Assembly: GCA_044358815.1 (NCBI GenBank) | Contig: JBIKNH010000241.1 | Span: 1-6,054 of the forward strand | Direction of reading: 5' to 3' | Origin: JBAXSK01 sp044358815 | GTDB lineage: Bacteria > Cyanobacteriota > Cyanobacteriia > Pseudanabaenales > Pseudanabaenaceae | DNA length: 6,054 nucleotides | Shown: positions 5,867-6,054 of the stretch, in pieces | How the letters are laid out: every line of letters starts with the position of its first letter | How positions within the stretch are numbered: the first letter of the stretch is position 1 | The notes under the pieces: model-generated | Seen by the model: the letters and a program-made list of their open reading frames with translations, nothing else | Databases searched by the model: none | What the model was told of the DNA's origin: nothing | Translations under genes and position numbers: made by a program

Positions 5867-6054
5867 GCTATTGCAAACCTGAGTAAGTTAATGATGGGGA
5901 AATTCTTATTATTAAGATTATCTAGAGTTCAGATTAGTTCATTAGGGTGTGTTTTTGATTCGTTATTTGTCCAACCCTCTTGTACATTCTTAAAGTATAT
6001 TTGCTTTACTGCACTAAGTATAGAATAGTCAGAAAGCAACCACCCCTTTAGGAG
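5867..6054. other. Intergenic region upstream of the protease, probably divergent
   Basis: AT-rich sequence with no convincing gene. On the - strand GATAAT (complement of 5917-5922) could be a -10 box for the protease, but no good -35 lies at the right distance. On the + strand TATAGAAT at 6019-6026 resembles a -10 region, also without a good -35. A purine-rich AGGAG ends the window. The simplest reading is a divergent promoter region between the protease and a + strand gene outside the window. Confidence 0.4.
6050..6054 (+). promoter_or_regulatory. Shine-Dalgarno-like AGGAG at the window edge
   Basis: AGGAG occupies the last five bases, 24 nt after the TATAGAAT box at 6019-6026. A start codon 5-10 nt beyond the window would make it the ribosome-binding site of a divergent neighbour. 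This cannot be confirmed from the window itself. Confidence 0.35.

Noticed and set aside
5891..6028. A 45-codon ATG frame on the + strand upstream of the protease (starts MMGKFLLLRL)
   Set aside because: There is no Shine-Dalgarno site, the frame covers the likely promoter region, and its length is expected by chance in AT-rich intergenic DNA.
1..6054. HIP1 palindromes (GCGATCGC) as a cyanobacterial signature
   Set aside because: I found no copy by eye. Many cyanobacterial lineages are poor in HIP1, so this does not argue against the assignment.

Overview
The window looks like an ordinary chromosomal segment of a cyanobacterium. The main reasons are the N-terminus and layout of the DnaX protein (MGYEPLHHKYRPQTF start, very long Pro/Gln/Asn-rich linkers), an AI-2E permease of cyanobacterial type, a secreted GMSGGPV trypsin-like protease, and short C/G-rich interspersed repeats (CCCCCTT...AAGGGGG followed by ATTTAGGGGGATC) that I recall as common in cyanobacterial genomes. 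A filamentous, Pseudanabaena-like lineage is possible, but this is only a guess.

Layout. At 1-1290 a predicted lipoprotein with two DUF4333-like repeats is read on the + strand. It is preceded by a possible sigma-70-type promoter and followed by a 150-bp palindromic MITE-like element and a strong bidirectional terminator. Two near-identical 57-bp repeats in direct orientation bracket the gene and these elements. At 1288-2385 an AI-2E/PerM-family membrane protein lies on the - strand, convergent with the lipoprotein gene. It is divergent from dnaX (2692-4866, +), the tau/gamma subunit of the DNA polymerase III clamp loader. The intergenic region between them (2386-2691) holds a 16-bp tandem repeat and a doubtful 57-codon upstream ORF that overlaps the dnaX start. 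A secreted trypsin-like serine protease (4892-5866, -) converges on dnaX with a 25-bp gap. The last 188 bp form the upstream region of the protease, and a Shine-Dalgarno-like AGGAG at the very end suggests another + strand gene just beyond the window.

No two neighbouring genes share a strand, so there is no operon here and no evidence that the four genes act in one pathway. DnaX is replication housekeeping; the other three are envelope proteins (outward-facing lipoprotein, inner-membrane permease, exported protease). I do not see a novel multi-gene system. The most interesting material is non-coding: the 150-bp element at 967-1116, whose two halves carry pairing-preserving substitutions, and the 57-bp repeat pair, whose substitutions also keep the hairpin foldable as RNA.
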